From positions 2,790,001 through 2,854,000 of the forward strand of contig JBAJFG010000621.1 of NCBI GenBank assembly GCA_037903475.1: 64,000 nt of DNA, read 5' to 3'. Of the stretch, positions 54,216-64,000 are shown piece after piece. The position numbers were made by a program, and so were the translations under genes. Numbering within the stretch: position 1 is the first letter of the stretch; every line of letters begins with the position of its first letter. The notes under the pieces were generated by a model that was not told the origin of the DNA, did not search any database, and saw nothing but the letters and a program-made list of their open reading frames with translations. Source of the stretch: Ancylostoma caninum (Eukaryota > Nematoda > Chromadorea > Rhabditida > Ancylostomatidae).

Positions 54216-54794
54216 AATAGGCCCCAGTCGCATAGCAGTCGCATCGCAGTTGCAGCCAGGGTAAAGCACAGGTGCGATATTTCAAACCACCCCTACGTAT
54301 TTATAGGAGCAAAGCTAAAATAGCAAAGGGGTGGGGGGTACACTGTGTTTTTTCTTTATGATTGATCCTCGTCCTGCGACCGCTATACTATTTTATCTAC
54401 GCACTGACTCTGCAGGATGGCCTACGGCTTCTATTCAGGAAGTATCGTGAAGGGAACGGCGTTTACGACCTAACATATTATTCGAGCTGTGGATGAGACG
54501 TTCCACACCTCTACGATCCCTGCTGTTACATCAAAATTTTCCCATCACAGTAAATCGGTACAGCAACACAGAGTAATAGTAATAAGTTATAGACGCAGTA
54601 ATTAGTAAAGTTAGTATGTATTGCCCGCCACAGGGGAGTAATCACGGTAAATTTCCTAAGTTTCACTCCATCTGTGCAAGTCGCGCACGTTAGATCGGTT
54701 CAATATTGCAAAAATTGCACCGAAGTTCGGCTTAAATCCCCTGTGGAGCTATTTCGCGCTCCTACGCGATTCCGCACTCTATTGCAAAAGGTTA
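54216..54794. other. No gene recognised
   Basis: An inverted pair GCCACAGGGGA (about 54630) and TCCCCTGTGG (about 54735) hints at another small foldback element. Nothing else is seen. Confidence 0.35.
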
Positions 54795-54877
54795 CTATAG
54801 TGTCCACCACAGGGCAGGTGCGGGGAAGGTGCAAGTATCGCACCCTTAGCGCACCTGCCCTGTGGTGGACTCTACAG
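54795..54877. repeat. 83-bp palindromic mini-element
   Basis: TA flanks both ends (54793-54794 and 54878-54879). A perfect 21-bp stem, 54802-54822 with 54850-54870 (GTCCACCACAGGGCAGGTGCG), is extended by weaker pairing to the ends and by an inner GGTGC/GCACC stem. It looks like a very small TA-inserting MITE. Confidence 0.75.
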
Positions 54878-55089
54878 TATTGAGGAGTGGTGGAGAGATG
54901 CGCATAAAGTATCCTATCCGGAGCGAAGAGGGAGCAGAGAGTGAAAACAGGAAAGTTTACGTAAAAACTGTTAAAACATGTCTGTCTAATACTGTTCAAA
55001 CATGTTCAGTTTTCTTGCAATCTTATCTCTCCTTTTTTGTTTTATGTTCAGTATGTCCAACATGCTCAAACTTGTTGGGCACGTTTCCT

Positions 55090-55540
55090 TAAAGGCAGGG
55101 GTCCACCTCATTTTCGTAGTTCAGCTAACAGCAGATTCTGCATCTACTCGGCGCGATGGTTCCAACGGTATACATAAATTGTCTCAGAATGGTCCATAAA
55201 CCCGTCTTCCAGGACGCGGTCTGTAACAGTTTGCCAACTCGAGTTGACATGTGAAGCCGTTGATCTTATCGATTAGACACGCCAAGACTCGTTGACCGAC
55301 GCGGCAGTCGTGGCAGGCAGCCAGCACAGCTTGGAGCGATCCGCCTCCGGGCTCTAAATTTTTAATCAGTTCGAGCCTTTCAAAAATGGGGATTTCGTCG
55401 TTTCTGTGCCTGTTGATGTACATCCCAGGGATCAACATGATGAGAAGGTCTAGGATTATGGATGTTGGTAAATCCAAGAGGCAAAACGAGGTGGCCCTTT
55501 GCCTTTAAAACTGGCGGCTTTGTCTATAATGTCTGGAATG
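55090..55540 (+). repeat. Dispersed repeat H, copy 1
   Basis: Matches the reverse complement of 59190-59600 along its length (CTTAAAGGCAG, CAGCAGATTCTG, CATAA(A/C)TTGT, then CTTCGGAACAG-like sequence). On the minus strand, 55184-55477 is open for 97 codons (VGQRVLACLIDKINGF). The other copy keeps VGHQVFPCSIGEINGF in a broken frame, so a decayed protein-coding element is possible. Confidence 0.6.
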
Positions 55541-56254
55541 TTACAAATTGAGAGAGGCCAAACACTGATAAAAATATAATGAAAGATGTCTAATTGCTCA
55601 TTACAATGCAAGACTGTGTACCACCAAGAATGGCGGAATCATGGACGCGGTTTACGCCCATGTGAAAGCAAAAGGGGGTCACGTATTTGGAAGATCCGAA
55701 TCGCACCCCGTGCTTTACCCTGGTCGCAGCTCAGACGCACGCGTTCACGGTCTGGCGGCGGCCGTGCGTTCTTCTCATTGAGGATGTACATGTCGTGTTG
55801 ACCGGTCTTCATGGAAAATACCTTGCAAATGGATACGTGCGACTGTTGAGCGACTGACGCACGCAGCTAGTATAAATTACCTTATAATAGGGTAATAACT
55901 CAGACAATTTCGGGGGCAAATCCCGTTCGAAACGAGCGGGGAGCGAGGGTCGAAGCGAGCGCTTGGGCGTTTTGTCCCAAGAAGTGGTCGCGTTCAGGCC
56001 GCTGTAGGGCCGCTGAAAACTGGACTTGCATTCCTATCCGCCCGAGTACTGTCCGCGTTCAGGCCGCTATGAAGTCGCAGATCGTCAGGCGCTCCCCCAA
56101 TTATAGTGCATACGGCAGCATTGTCACCAATTCCCATCAACTGGACGACGACTGCGCGACAACCCTGGCAGTTAGGTCACTGCTTGCTTACATTCTCGGA
56201 CGGGAGAGCACCGGACTCGACTTTTTCCTGAAGCAGCGGATCAATTCCAGCTTC
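55541..56254. other. Leader of repeat E plus unassigned sequence
   Basis: 55727-55797 matches the leader of repeat E near 41275-41335. 55815-55880 matches sequence beside the foldback element (53575-53620, inverted). The rest is unassigned. Confidence 0.4.
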
Positions 56255-56470
56255 AATGTTGTGGCTCTGTACGTCGGGGGTCGTCTGTGGGGGCACGTGG
56301 GGGGTCGTCAGTAAGGGCACGTGGGGGGTCGTCAGTGGGGGCACGTGGGGGGTCGTCGGCCATATGTGGGGGGTAGGTGCCCCGCGATTGGGGGTCCACC
56401 CCCAGGTACAACTGGGGGTGGACCCCTTTTCTACCTGCAGTCGACCCCCACGAATGTCTGAGAAAGGCAA
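56255..56470 (+). repeat. Dispersed repeat E, copy 2
   Basis: Three direct units of about 29 bp (GGGGCACGTGGGGGGTCGTC), then GGCCATATGTGGGGGGTAGG, a hairpin (GGGGGTCCACCCCC with GGGGGTGGACCCC) and CAGTCGACCCCCACGAATGT, as at 41265-41570. Confidence 0.75.
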
Positions 56471-56599
56471 ATATGCACATGATTCATCTAGTGCTGGGGG
56501 CCATTTTTAAACATTACCACTGTTGGGATGCGATACCGCTCTCATTTGATGGAGAACTCGTCTTATAGTGTTTCATCGTTTATTGGCTCTGGGGCGCTC

Positions 56600-57606
56600 C
56601 AGCAGCAACAGTGCACTTCTGGACGCCGGCACACACTAATCACAGCCGTGGACCCGTCTCCCCCACTTTCGGATGCCGGCGGGGCCTCACCTCTGCGTTG
56701 GACCCGTCTCCCCACTTTTGGGCTCCGGCGCACCCTTATCACAGCTGTCGACCCGTCTCCCCCACTTTTGGGCGCCGGGGTATCCTTATCACAGCGGTGG
56801 ACCTGTCTCCCCCACTTTCGGACGCCGGCGGGGCCTCACCTCTGCGTTGGACCCGTCTCCCCACTTTTGGGCGCTGGCGCACCCTTATCATAGGAATGGA
56901 CCCATCTCACCCAATTTTGAGCGTCGGCGGGGCATTACCACAGCGTTGGACCCGTCCCCCCACTTCTGGGCGCCGGCGCCTTTATCACAGCAGTGGACCC
57001 GTCTCCCCCACTTCTGGGCGCCGGCGCATCCTTATCACAGCGTGGACCCGTCTCCCCCACTTCTGGGTGCCGGGGCACTCTTATCACAGCGGTGGACCCG
57101 CCTCCCCCACTTTTGGGCGCCGGGGCACCCTTATCACAGCGGTGGACATGTCTCCCCCACTTTCGGACGCCGGCGGGGCCTCGCCTCTGCGTTGGACCCG
57201 TCTCCCCACTTTTGGGCGCCGGCGCACCCTTGTCATAGGAATGGACCCATCTCACCCAATTTTGAGCGTCGGCGGGGCATTACCACAGCGTTGGACCCGT
57301 CCCCCCACTTCTGGGCGCCGGCGCACCTTTATCACAGCAGTGGACCCGTCTCCCCCACTTCTGGGCGCCGGCGCATCCTTATCACAGCAGTGGACCCGTC
57401 TCCCCCACTTCTGGGTGCCGGGACACCCTTATCACAGCAGTGGACCCGCAGGGAGTCTGCTAGGAACCTCGATGTATGATCTGTGTAGATAACCACCCTA
57501 CTCTCTCTTCAAAACAGGATGAATGAATTTCGTGACACACACAAACACACACACAAACACACACACAAACACACATACATACAGAATAAGCCCCTTATTA
57601 TGATTC
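56600..57606 (+). repeat. Type-B minisatellite array with tail
   Basis: About seventeen 50-bp units (CAGTGGACCCGTCTCCCCCA, CTTCTGGGCGCCGGCGCA) at 56612-57450. A block of about seven units recurs once (56790 onward and 57138 onward), a higher-order repeat of about 345-350 bp. The tail has (CA)n-AAACACACA repeats and ends CCCCTTATTATGA. No hairpin head was seen upstream. Confidence 0.82.
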
Positions 57607-59189
57607 AATTGTAGTCTCATCCCATCCAGTACTTGATCTGCGGATTAATCATCACAACTTTTCATGTTCGTGTAGTTCCAAATCGGAATACGCATACGTA
57701 CCGACAGAGTACTGATGTGATACAGAACGAAACCATTAGCGAACTGAAAGAGGTCGTGGATATCAGGACGGATGGCCAAGTGAATGAAGCAGCGGACTCC
57801 CAGTCTTTACTGAATAAGAAGGTTCATTCGAATCCTCGGTGCGCCAAACTACAATGTAGAACACGCATGGGCCTTGCAAATATCTGCTTTTCCTATCTCT
57901 GGACCTTTTTTTTATATAATTTTGTACCTTTCAACATATCAACTCAAAAATGAGAACAATCACGACCGTTCAATGCTAATACTCAGACAAGGTATCGAAC
58001 ACATGCGTAGAACTACTGCAGGGCACCCGGAGGGCCTGGTAAGGAGACCCGTTCTGTTACAGACCGCAATTCCCGATTTAGTCCTCCGCAAGTTCCGGTA
58101 CCCTCCTCCGCATGTTCCGAAACGGAGTTTTTTGAACAAAACTTATCACCTCCACTACCGCTCGAGGATTTCGAACTAACTCGATTGCTCCAGAGTCCGC
58201 TGCTTTACCTCTGCTCCATCCATGCCCACAGCCGATGGACTACTCCTCAGACAAAAATGTCAGGACATGAGGAGGACGATAGCCCTCATTTCTTAAGGAG
58301 GTTTATTGGTCATGCGGTGACCGCCTGCTTCGGGATATGCGGAGGGGGTAGTCGAGTGGTGCGATCTAAGCCCGAAAAACCATCGGGACTTGCGGAGGAT
58401 GTAGTGGGGGGGGGTGCGACATACCCCCGAACTTTGATGAAAGCCTCGGATGGGGGTGGAGGAGGAACATGGCAGGTAATCCGAGAACTCCACGAGGTCA
58501 GACATTACAGAGCAGTGAGTCCTGCCTATTGTTCCACTACTTGTTGCCCTGCACCCCATCTTTCTGCTATAATAACGTATGATACGCTTTTCATAATCAT
58601 AACCACTCTGGAAATCTCTCTTATGATAATGTTTATAGAACTTCTTATTGTAAAAACGGCATTCATTGTTTATTCTCTAAAGTGTCTCTTTTACAATTTG
58701 GGCGGTCTTCCTTCTCAAAAACGCATCTATTTTGGTTCCTGCCACAGAATATAGCGCTTTTAACACTAAGAGTGCCCCTAACTGCAACAGAGTCTTACCT
58801 CAGAAATCGTTTTTGAGATTTTTATGGTGAGAAAATCAGTTTGAGCTGGCGTGAACGATGGTGTACATGACAGACTTCAGAAAGGGTGGCCCTTTTTGTA
58901 AGAGGCCACGCCTGAATCAGCACTTCCTTATGTTGTATGGAGAAATTGCGGGTGAACACCATAACTGACTCGAAACTTAGGTGTTGCCCATACAGACTCC
59001 AGGCCTCGCTGTTTCCAGACCAGGCTACGGGTTATGCCTGATCAGATTACGAATGTGAACTGTAGCCTGACCAGGAAGCGAGTGTTGCCCAAGGAAATCG
59101 AGAGCTGAAGCTTTCTGATATTACTTAACACATAACGTCGAAAATTACGCTCTTTTGCAATGAGGAAAATTTTCTCTATGTTAAAGGAA
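57607..59189. other. No gene recognised; contains repeat I
   Basis: 58005-58200 is repeat I (inverted copy at the right edge of the window). CGGGACTTGCGGAGGA motifs recur at 58320-58400. The plus-strand ORF 58185-58754 (189 codons) overlaps these repeats and ends in a hydrophobic stretch; I do not regard it as a gene. Confidence 0.35.
58005..58200 (+). repeat. Dispersed repeat I, copy 1
   Basis: GGTAAGGAGACCCGTTCTGT, TACAGACCGCAATTCCCGAT and following sequence occur as the reverse complement at about 63880-64000. Confidence 0.8.
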
Positions 59190-59600
59190 GTCGGTCACCT
59201 CGTTTCATGGGTTGTGGATATCAGCACACATTAGACCTCCTCGTCACGCTGATTCCAATGATGTACATCATAACGTATAAAAGTGACGGACACTCCGTTC
59301 TTGGAGGGTCCGAATGTGCAGTTCAAAGGCCAGTTGGGCGGAGCGGTCCGTGAGTGTGCTGGCTGCCACTGCTGCAGCGTTGGTCACCAGGTGTTTCCAT
59401 GTTCGATCGGTGAAATCAACGGCTTCACGCTTTCTTTTGGCTTGATAACTGTTCCGAAGATTGTCCCGAAAAACGCTAAAAAAAAGGTTTAGAGCCCATT
59501 TTGTAACAAGTTATGTATATCGCTAGATTGAGCGCCTCGAGAAGGTTCAGAATCTGCTGAAACCTCGAACACGAGAACGAGGTGAAACACTGCCTTTAAA
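59190..59600 (-). repeat. Dispersed repeat H, copy 2
   Basis: Inverted copy of 55090-55540; see that entry. Frames are more broken here. Confidence 0.6.
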
Positions 59601-60269
59601 GTACAGGTCGAAATCTGCCACAAGTACGCACCACTGAGGGAAAACCCGTAGTGATACTGTTGTTTAGTCTTCAAGACCAGAACTGTGGCAAAAGGTGGCT
59701 AAGCCCACAAAACCAGCGTGGAATTGCTCGTCTCTGTGATTTTTCAAAGTAGATTTCCATGGGTTTCATGAGACACTACACTGTATGGGACCATGCTATT
59801 TGAAATTGGGCGGACGTTTCGTGCATGTAATGCACATTTCCTCACTGACCCACCCCTGAACGAGCGTCAAAAATTAGTTTGAATAAAAAAATTATGAATA
59901 AAAAATTATTAATTAACAATGAGCCGACATTTTGCCGCGAAATTTTCGTCAAATTTTTTGTTCAGCGCATTGGAAACCTCAGTGGGCATAATCCCCCGAT
60001 CAAAAACGTAAAACTCGATAAAATCAATGGTTTAAGGTATAATTTTATATGAAACCGTAGATATACTTGTGTACAGCGTGTCAAACAACCCAATAGATAT
60101 GTCATCGGCGATTTCTGGACAAAATTAAGCAAAAATAATGAAATCGGTGTGGAGTGTAAAGCAGTCCATAGTTCTTGGCGGAAGAGGTACTAAAACCTCC
60201 ACAGGTCCTTATTAGTTATGTATTCAACGTTTGTTCGTGATTGGTGTAGATAGGGCTCTGTAACATTCC
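59601..60269. other. No gene recognised
   Basis: AT-rich sequence with TTATTAATTAA-type runs near 59880-59920. No supported ORF or repeat. Confidence 0.35.
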
Positions 60270-60570
60270 CTTCTCTTGGGAATCTTCTTCTTCTTCTTCT
60301 TAGCGTTTTTCCCGTTTCGCAGCGGGGTCCGTTTGCTGATCTTTTGACGCCAGAGTGCTCTGTCGTGCGCTTGGTCGGGATGGATCCCAGCCGTCATGAG
60401 GTCACCTTGTACGGTGTCAAGCCATCGTTGCTTTGGTCGTCCTTTAGGCCGCTCTCCTGGTACCTCTACGTCGAAGCCAATCCTGCAGACTTTGTCGCCA
60501 TCAGCGCGAAGAACGTGACCAAACCATCGCAGACGCGCCTCACGGAGATTTCGGGCGCAGCTACCCCAAA

Positions 60571-61353
60571 TCACTGTCGTATGTCCTGGTTGCATATGCG
60601 ATCTAGCTTCCTAAAGCCACCCATCCACCGCAGCATCCTCATCTCAGTGACACTGATTCGGCGTTCCATTTCCTTAATGGCGGGCCAACACTCGGCACCA
60701 TACAGCGCGACAGGACGTACCACGGTACGGTAGATCTTCGACTTGAGCCGGTCTGGTATGTCCTTGTCGCACAGCACACCAGTCAGCGAGCGCCACTTCA
60801 ACCACGCAGCGGCGACGCGTGCGGTGATCTCATGGACGAGGCTGCCGTCTGATGAAACCACTGAGCCGAGGTATTTGGACGTAGCGGCTCGCGGAAGATT
60901 CGTGCCATTAACTTTGATAGTGCCAGACTCGTGTTCGTCGGTGGTCAAATACTCGGTCTTCTTAACGTTGAGGCGGAGGCCGAACCGTGCCAGCTGGTCA
61001 CTCCACGCTTGCGTCTGTCGTTCAAGTTCACCCTTGTCTTCGGATGCAAGCATTACGTCATCCGCGTACAGCAGCGTCCACGGCGCTGGTCTGTGAAGCT
61101 CCTTTGTGATGGCATCCATGACTACGATGAAAAGAAGCGGGGAAAGGGCTGAGCCTTGGTGTACGCCCACGGTTATGGGGAACTCCGTCGACGTACCCGC
61201 GGCCGCCTGCACTTTACTCCTGTGATCGGCGTAAAGAATCCGCACCCATTCGATCTGCTCTTCGGGAATGCCGTGAAGCCGCAGAGCATACCAAATGACT
61301 TCGTGGGGGACGCGGTCAAAGGCCTTCTCCAGATCTAGGAAAGCTAGGTGCAA
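60571..61353 (-). pseudogene. RTE reverse transcriptase segment
   Basis: 260 codons with the RT palm: AFLDLEKAFDRVPHE, QGSALSPLLFIVVMDA, the catalytic YADD in LLYADDVML, and the thumb segment PVALYGAECWPAIKEME. It ends at a stop after RICNQDIRQ, where copy 1 also shifts frame. Confidence 0.88.
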
Positions 61354-61649
61354 TGGTCTTTTTTTTCACGATGCTTCTCGATCAGGAGACGGGCGGCGTG
61401 GATGGCATCGGTAGTGCCGCATCCGGATACAAAGCCGCATTGGTTGGGAGATAGCTGGACGATTTCGCGAATCCGGCGATCAATGATGCGTTCGAAGATC
61501 TTCATGGTATGCGACAAAAGACGGATTGGTCGATAGTTCGCGCAGTCAGCGGGGCTACCCTTGCCCTTCCAGATTGGGATGGTAGTGCTTCGCTGCCAGT
61601 CCACGGGCACCTTCTTCTCCGCTATGACTAGATTAAAAAATTTCGTTAA

Positions 61650-63281
61650 TCAATCAGCGGAGTTCCAGCGCTGCGACTTCCACAATTCTGCTGCCATATC
61701 ATCTGGACCAGTCGCTTTGCCTGGCTTCATTCGCTTCAGTGCATACATGGTCTCTTCGATGGTGATTGGCTGCACTGGTCTGGAGGTGGGCGGAACTTCT
61801 GGGACGGATGGATGGGCAAATTCTTCCGTCGAAACCTTCTCAAAGTAGTCCTTCCATCGTTGCATCACCTTCTTGTGATCCATCAGGAGGTGGCCTTGCT
61901 CGTCGTTGACGCCGTGAAACTTCTCGACGTCGTCTGCTTGGCGCTGACGCGATTTCGCGAGTCGGTAGATGAAGCGCTCCCCGTCCCTCGAGTCTAACTT
62001 CTTACAGACTTCATCGTAAAGAGCCGCCTTCGCCGCGGCTACAGCCTTCTTAGCAGCCCTTCTCGCTTCGCGGTAACTCCTCCAGTTGTCTGTCGTTTTA
62101 TTGTCAAGGAAGGAGTGGTAGGGCCGCTCCTTTTCGCGAACTTTCGCCCTCACTTCCTCTGTCCAAAGCCAAGTCTTCCTGTCAATCTTCCGACGATCAG
62201 GTCTGGTCGTGCCGAGTTCGGAGCGAGCAGTTGCGAGGACAGCATCAGCTACCTTTTGCCATGTTTCGTCGACGTTCGTGATGGGTGGCAAATGTATGTG
62301 AGAGATGACTGCTATTTCTTTCTCTCTTAATCTCCACCATTTGATTCGAGCCGGCCCACATCGTTCGACGCGTTTCTTGTTTGGCGGCGTGATTTTCATT
62401 GTGCAGATTAGCGGCCGGTGTTGCGACGCGACCGTCTCATACGGTACGACTTTTGCATCCGTGACGAGCTTCTGGTCTTGATACCTCACAAGCACGTAGT
62501 CGATCTGTGTCGTGTTGCTGCCGCTGTAGAAGGAGACGAGGTGGGATGGTCGCTTCCGAAATCTCGTGTTCGTTATAACAAGGTTATGAGATTCGGCGTA
62601 ATCGAGAATGCGCTCGCCATCCTCGTTACGCACCACGTATCCGAAGCCGCCGTGGCACCTGTAGCCGTCCTTCGTCAATCTTACGTGCCCATTCAAGTCC
62701 CCTGCAATAATGACCGTATCTTCTGGTGGTACTGCAGCGGTCTTCTCATCAATCAGCGCCCAGAAGTCGTCTTTGGCTCGATCTGAACATCCGGTCTGTG
62801 GGGCGTATGCCGAGAAAAAATGGATGCGCCTTTCCAACGTGACGACAACAATCTTCATAAGACGGTCGTCAAAACGCTCCACGCCTGCTATGGAATCCCT
62901 GAACCGTTCGGAGACAATGATGCCGACACCATTTCTTGTACCTGGGCTACCATTGTAGACGATTTTGAATCCGCACCCGATGTCCTTGGATTTGCTGCCA
63001 GACCACCTCGTCTCCTGCACCGCACACAAGTCGATTCGACGGCGCTGCAGTGCTGCTGCCAGTTCAAATGAACGGCCTGTCAACGTGCCGACGTTCAAAG
63101 TAGCAATACGCGTCTTGGCCACGTTGTTATCCTTAACGACTCGCCTGCTTGCCCCCCGATGCCGCCGTTCGCGAAGCATCGGGGACCCTCGCATATTATT
63201 GTCCACACTCACCGGGCCCCGCGAGTGGGCGTCGATTCCCGCGTACGCCGTAGCCTTCTTCTTGAATCCATTTGACGTCAT
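61650..63281 (-). pseudogene. RTE endonuclease and linker ORF, truncated
   Basis: 543 codons starting MTSNGFKKKATAYAGIDAHS. The AP-endonuclease catalytic motifs are all present (N in TLNVGT, E in QETRW, D and N in GDLNGH, D in QIDYV, H in QHRPL). The frame breaks before the RT, at about 61650, so the polyprotein is truncated. Confidence 0.88.
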
Positions 63282-63869
63282 GATCCATTAGATGTGACGT
63301 GGGGTGTTCGTCAGCCGGCCTGTCACTACGGCCTGTCGCCGGCATTCGAATGACGAGGAGAAGGATTCCCCCCCCCCGTGGACAACGGACTTATTCGTTA
63401 GAGGCGGCCCCTACTCGCCTCTCATGCGCTTCCCAGTCGTTAGAATGCGAGCTTTTGGCCAAATCCGAACTGCAGGATACAGCCAACACAAAGCATTTGC
63501 ACACACCCACGCGCGTGAGTGCATGTTCACACTCATATGCCGGCCATATGAATCCAGCACTGTCGAACTAAGGAGTCCATCCCCTAGATCTACCCGCGTC
63601 GCAGGGCAAGCGCATGGCTGCTTTTGGTCCGCGGTAAACCCCCTATCCGACACCCGGGGTCGCGCCACGTAGCCTCGCAGCAAATTGGCTGGGATCCCTC
63701 GTAGGAGGGAGATCCGTGGTCTCTTGGGAATGCACTGTGATAAAAACGTTAGTGGATGCCTCGAGTAGTCGCTCGGCTGTGCGCATGGACGGAGCAGAGT
63801 TGAAGCAGCGGACTGTGAAGCAATCGAAGAGCAATGGTAAGTGATCGGCAGGTCAGTTCGAAATAACTG

Positions 63870-64000
63870 AGCGATAGTGGGGGTGATAAGTTTTGTTCAA
63901 AAACCCCATTTCGGGACATGCGGAGGAAGGTACCGGGACTTGCGGAGGACTAAATCGGGAATTGCGGTCTGTAACAGAACGGGTCTCCTTACCAAGCCCT
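63870..64000 (-). repeat. Dispersed repeat I, copy 2 (cut by window edge)
   Basis: Reverse complement of about 58005-58160, from GGTGATAAGTTTTGTTCAAA to the window end. Confidence 0.8.

Larger units (their letters stand above)
60270..63715 (-). mobile_element. RTE-clade non-LTR retrotransposon, copy 2
   Basis: A near full-length minus-strand copy. 63281-61650 (543 codons) holds the endonuclease (TLNVGTLTGRSFELAAALQR, QETRWSGSKS, IAGDLNGHV, TQIDYVLV, SQHRPLI) and the linker up to GPDDMAAELWKSQRWNSAD. A frameshift near 61640 follows, then 61610-61344 (WQRSTTIPIWKGKG, ANYRPIRLLSHTMKIFERII). A further shift near 61350 in an A-rich run leads to 61353-60571 (AFLDLEKAFDRVPHE, GVHQGSALSPLLF, LLYADDVMLASED). 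The C-terminal tail in 60595-60224 (ARLRWFGHVLRADGD) is again shifted. It ends in GAAGAAGAAGAAG near 60280. The 5' leader, 63290-63715, matches 37150-37577. It retains the RT blocks lost from copy 1 but is inactivated by frameshifts. Confidence 0.9.

Noticed and set aside
56528..57492. ORFs of 268 and 293 codons
   Set aside because: Translations of the 50-bp type-B minisatellite, which also lacks stop triplets on the plus strand.
58185..58754. 189-codon plus-strand ORF as a membrane protein
   Set aside because: It overlaps dispersed CTTGCGGAGGA repeats, lacks exon structure and recognisable domains, and its hydrophobic end is AT-rich non-coding-like sequence.

Overview
The window looks like a piece of a nematode nuclear genome, most likely a strongylid (hookworm-like) worm. 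Genes have short GT-AG introns with TTTCAG-type acceptors and AATAAA signals. The mobile elements are those typical of clade V nematodes: a BEL/Pao retroelement with a phlebovirus-like envelope, RTE non-LTR elements, Penelope-like GIY-YIG fragments and Tc1-like transposons. The species assignment is inference. No bacterial-style operon, CRISPR array, rRNA or tRNA was recognised.

Layout. 0-10 kb holds the only host-like genes: the 3' half of a dipeptidyl-peptidase IV family gene on + (3072-5336, complete catalytic triad) and an unrecognised six-exon gene on - (7944-9020), with a Penelope-like relic between them. 10.48-20.95 kb is one BEL/Pao element on - with two identical 197-bp LTRs. In its own direction it carries gag, protease/RT/RNase H, integrase, a phlebovirus-Gc-like env, and an unusual extra ORF with three zinc knuckles that runs into the 3' LTR. 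A smaller element is nested in its gag knuckles, and two of its frameshifts coincide with TACATA (TATGTA on the coding strand), which looks like Tc1-type excision scars.

24.70-29.93 kb is the most striking object: a Tc1-like (DD34E) transposon with 1037-bp, almost identical terminal inverted repeats. It carries an intron-containing transposase on - and, divergently, a clean five-exon 246-codon gene on + whose product looks like an SH3/Tudor-like fold, a coiled coil and a BEN-like domain. It is followed by a Penelope-like remnant (29.9-30.7 kb) and a decayed Ty3/Gypsy element (31-34.4 kb). Two RTE copies lie at 37.15-40.42 kb (+, internal in-frame deletion) and 60.27-63.72 kb (-, broken ORF).

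The rest is dominated by a superfamily of non-autonomous elements built as terminal hairpin, GC-rich minisatellite (59-, 50- or about 60-bp units), tail with a CA microsatellite. Copies sit at 21.1, 22.4, 35.4, 44.7-50.4, 50.4-52.5 and 56.6 kb, often abutting head to tail, and one junction holds a 438-bp perfect (TG)219 tract. Small foldback/MITE-like elements with TA or 8-bp target duplications are scattered through it.
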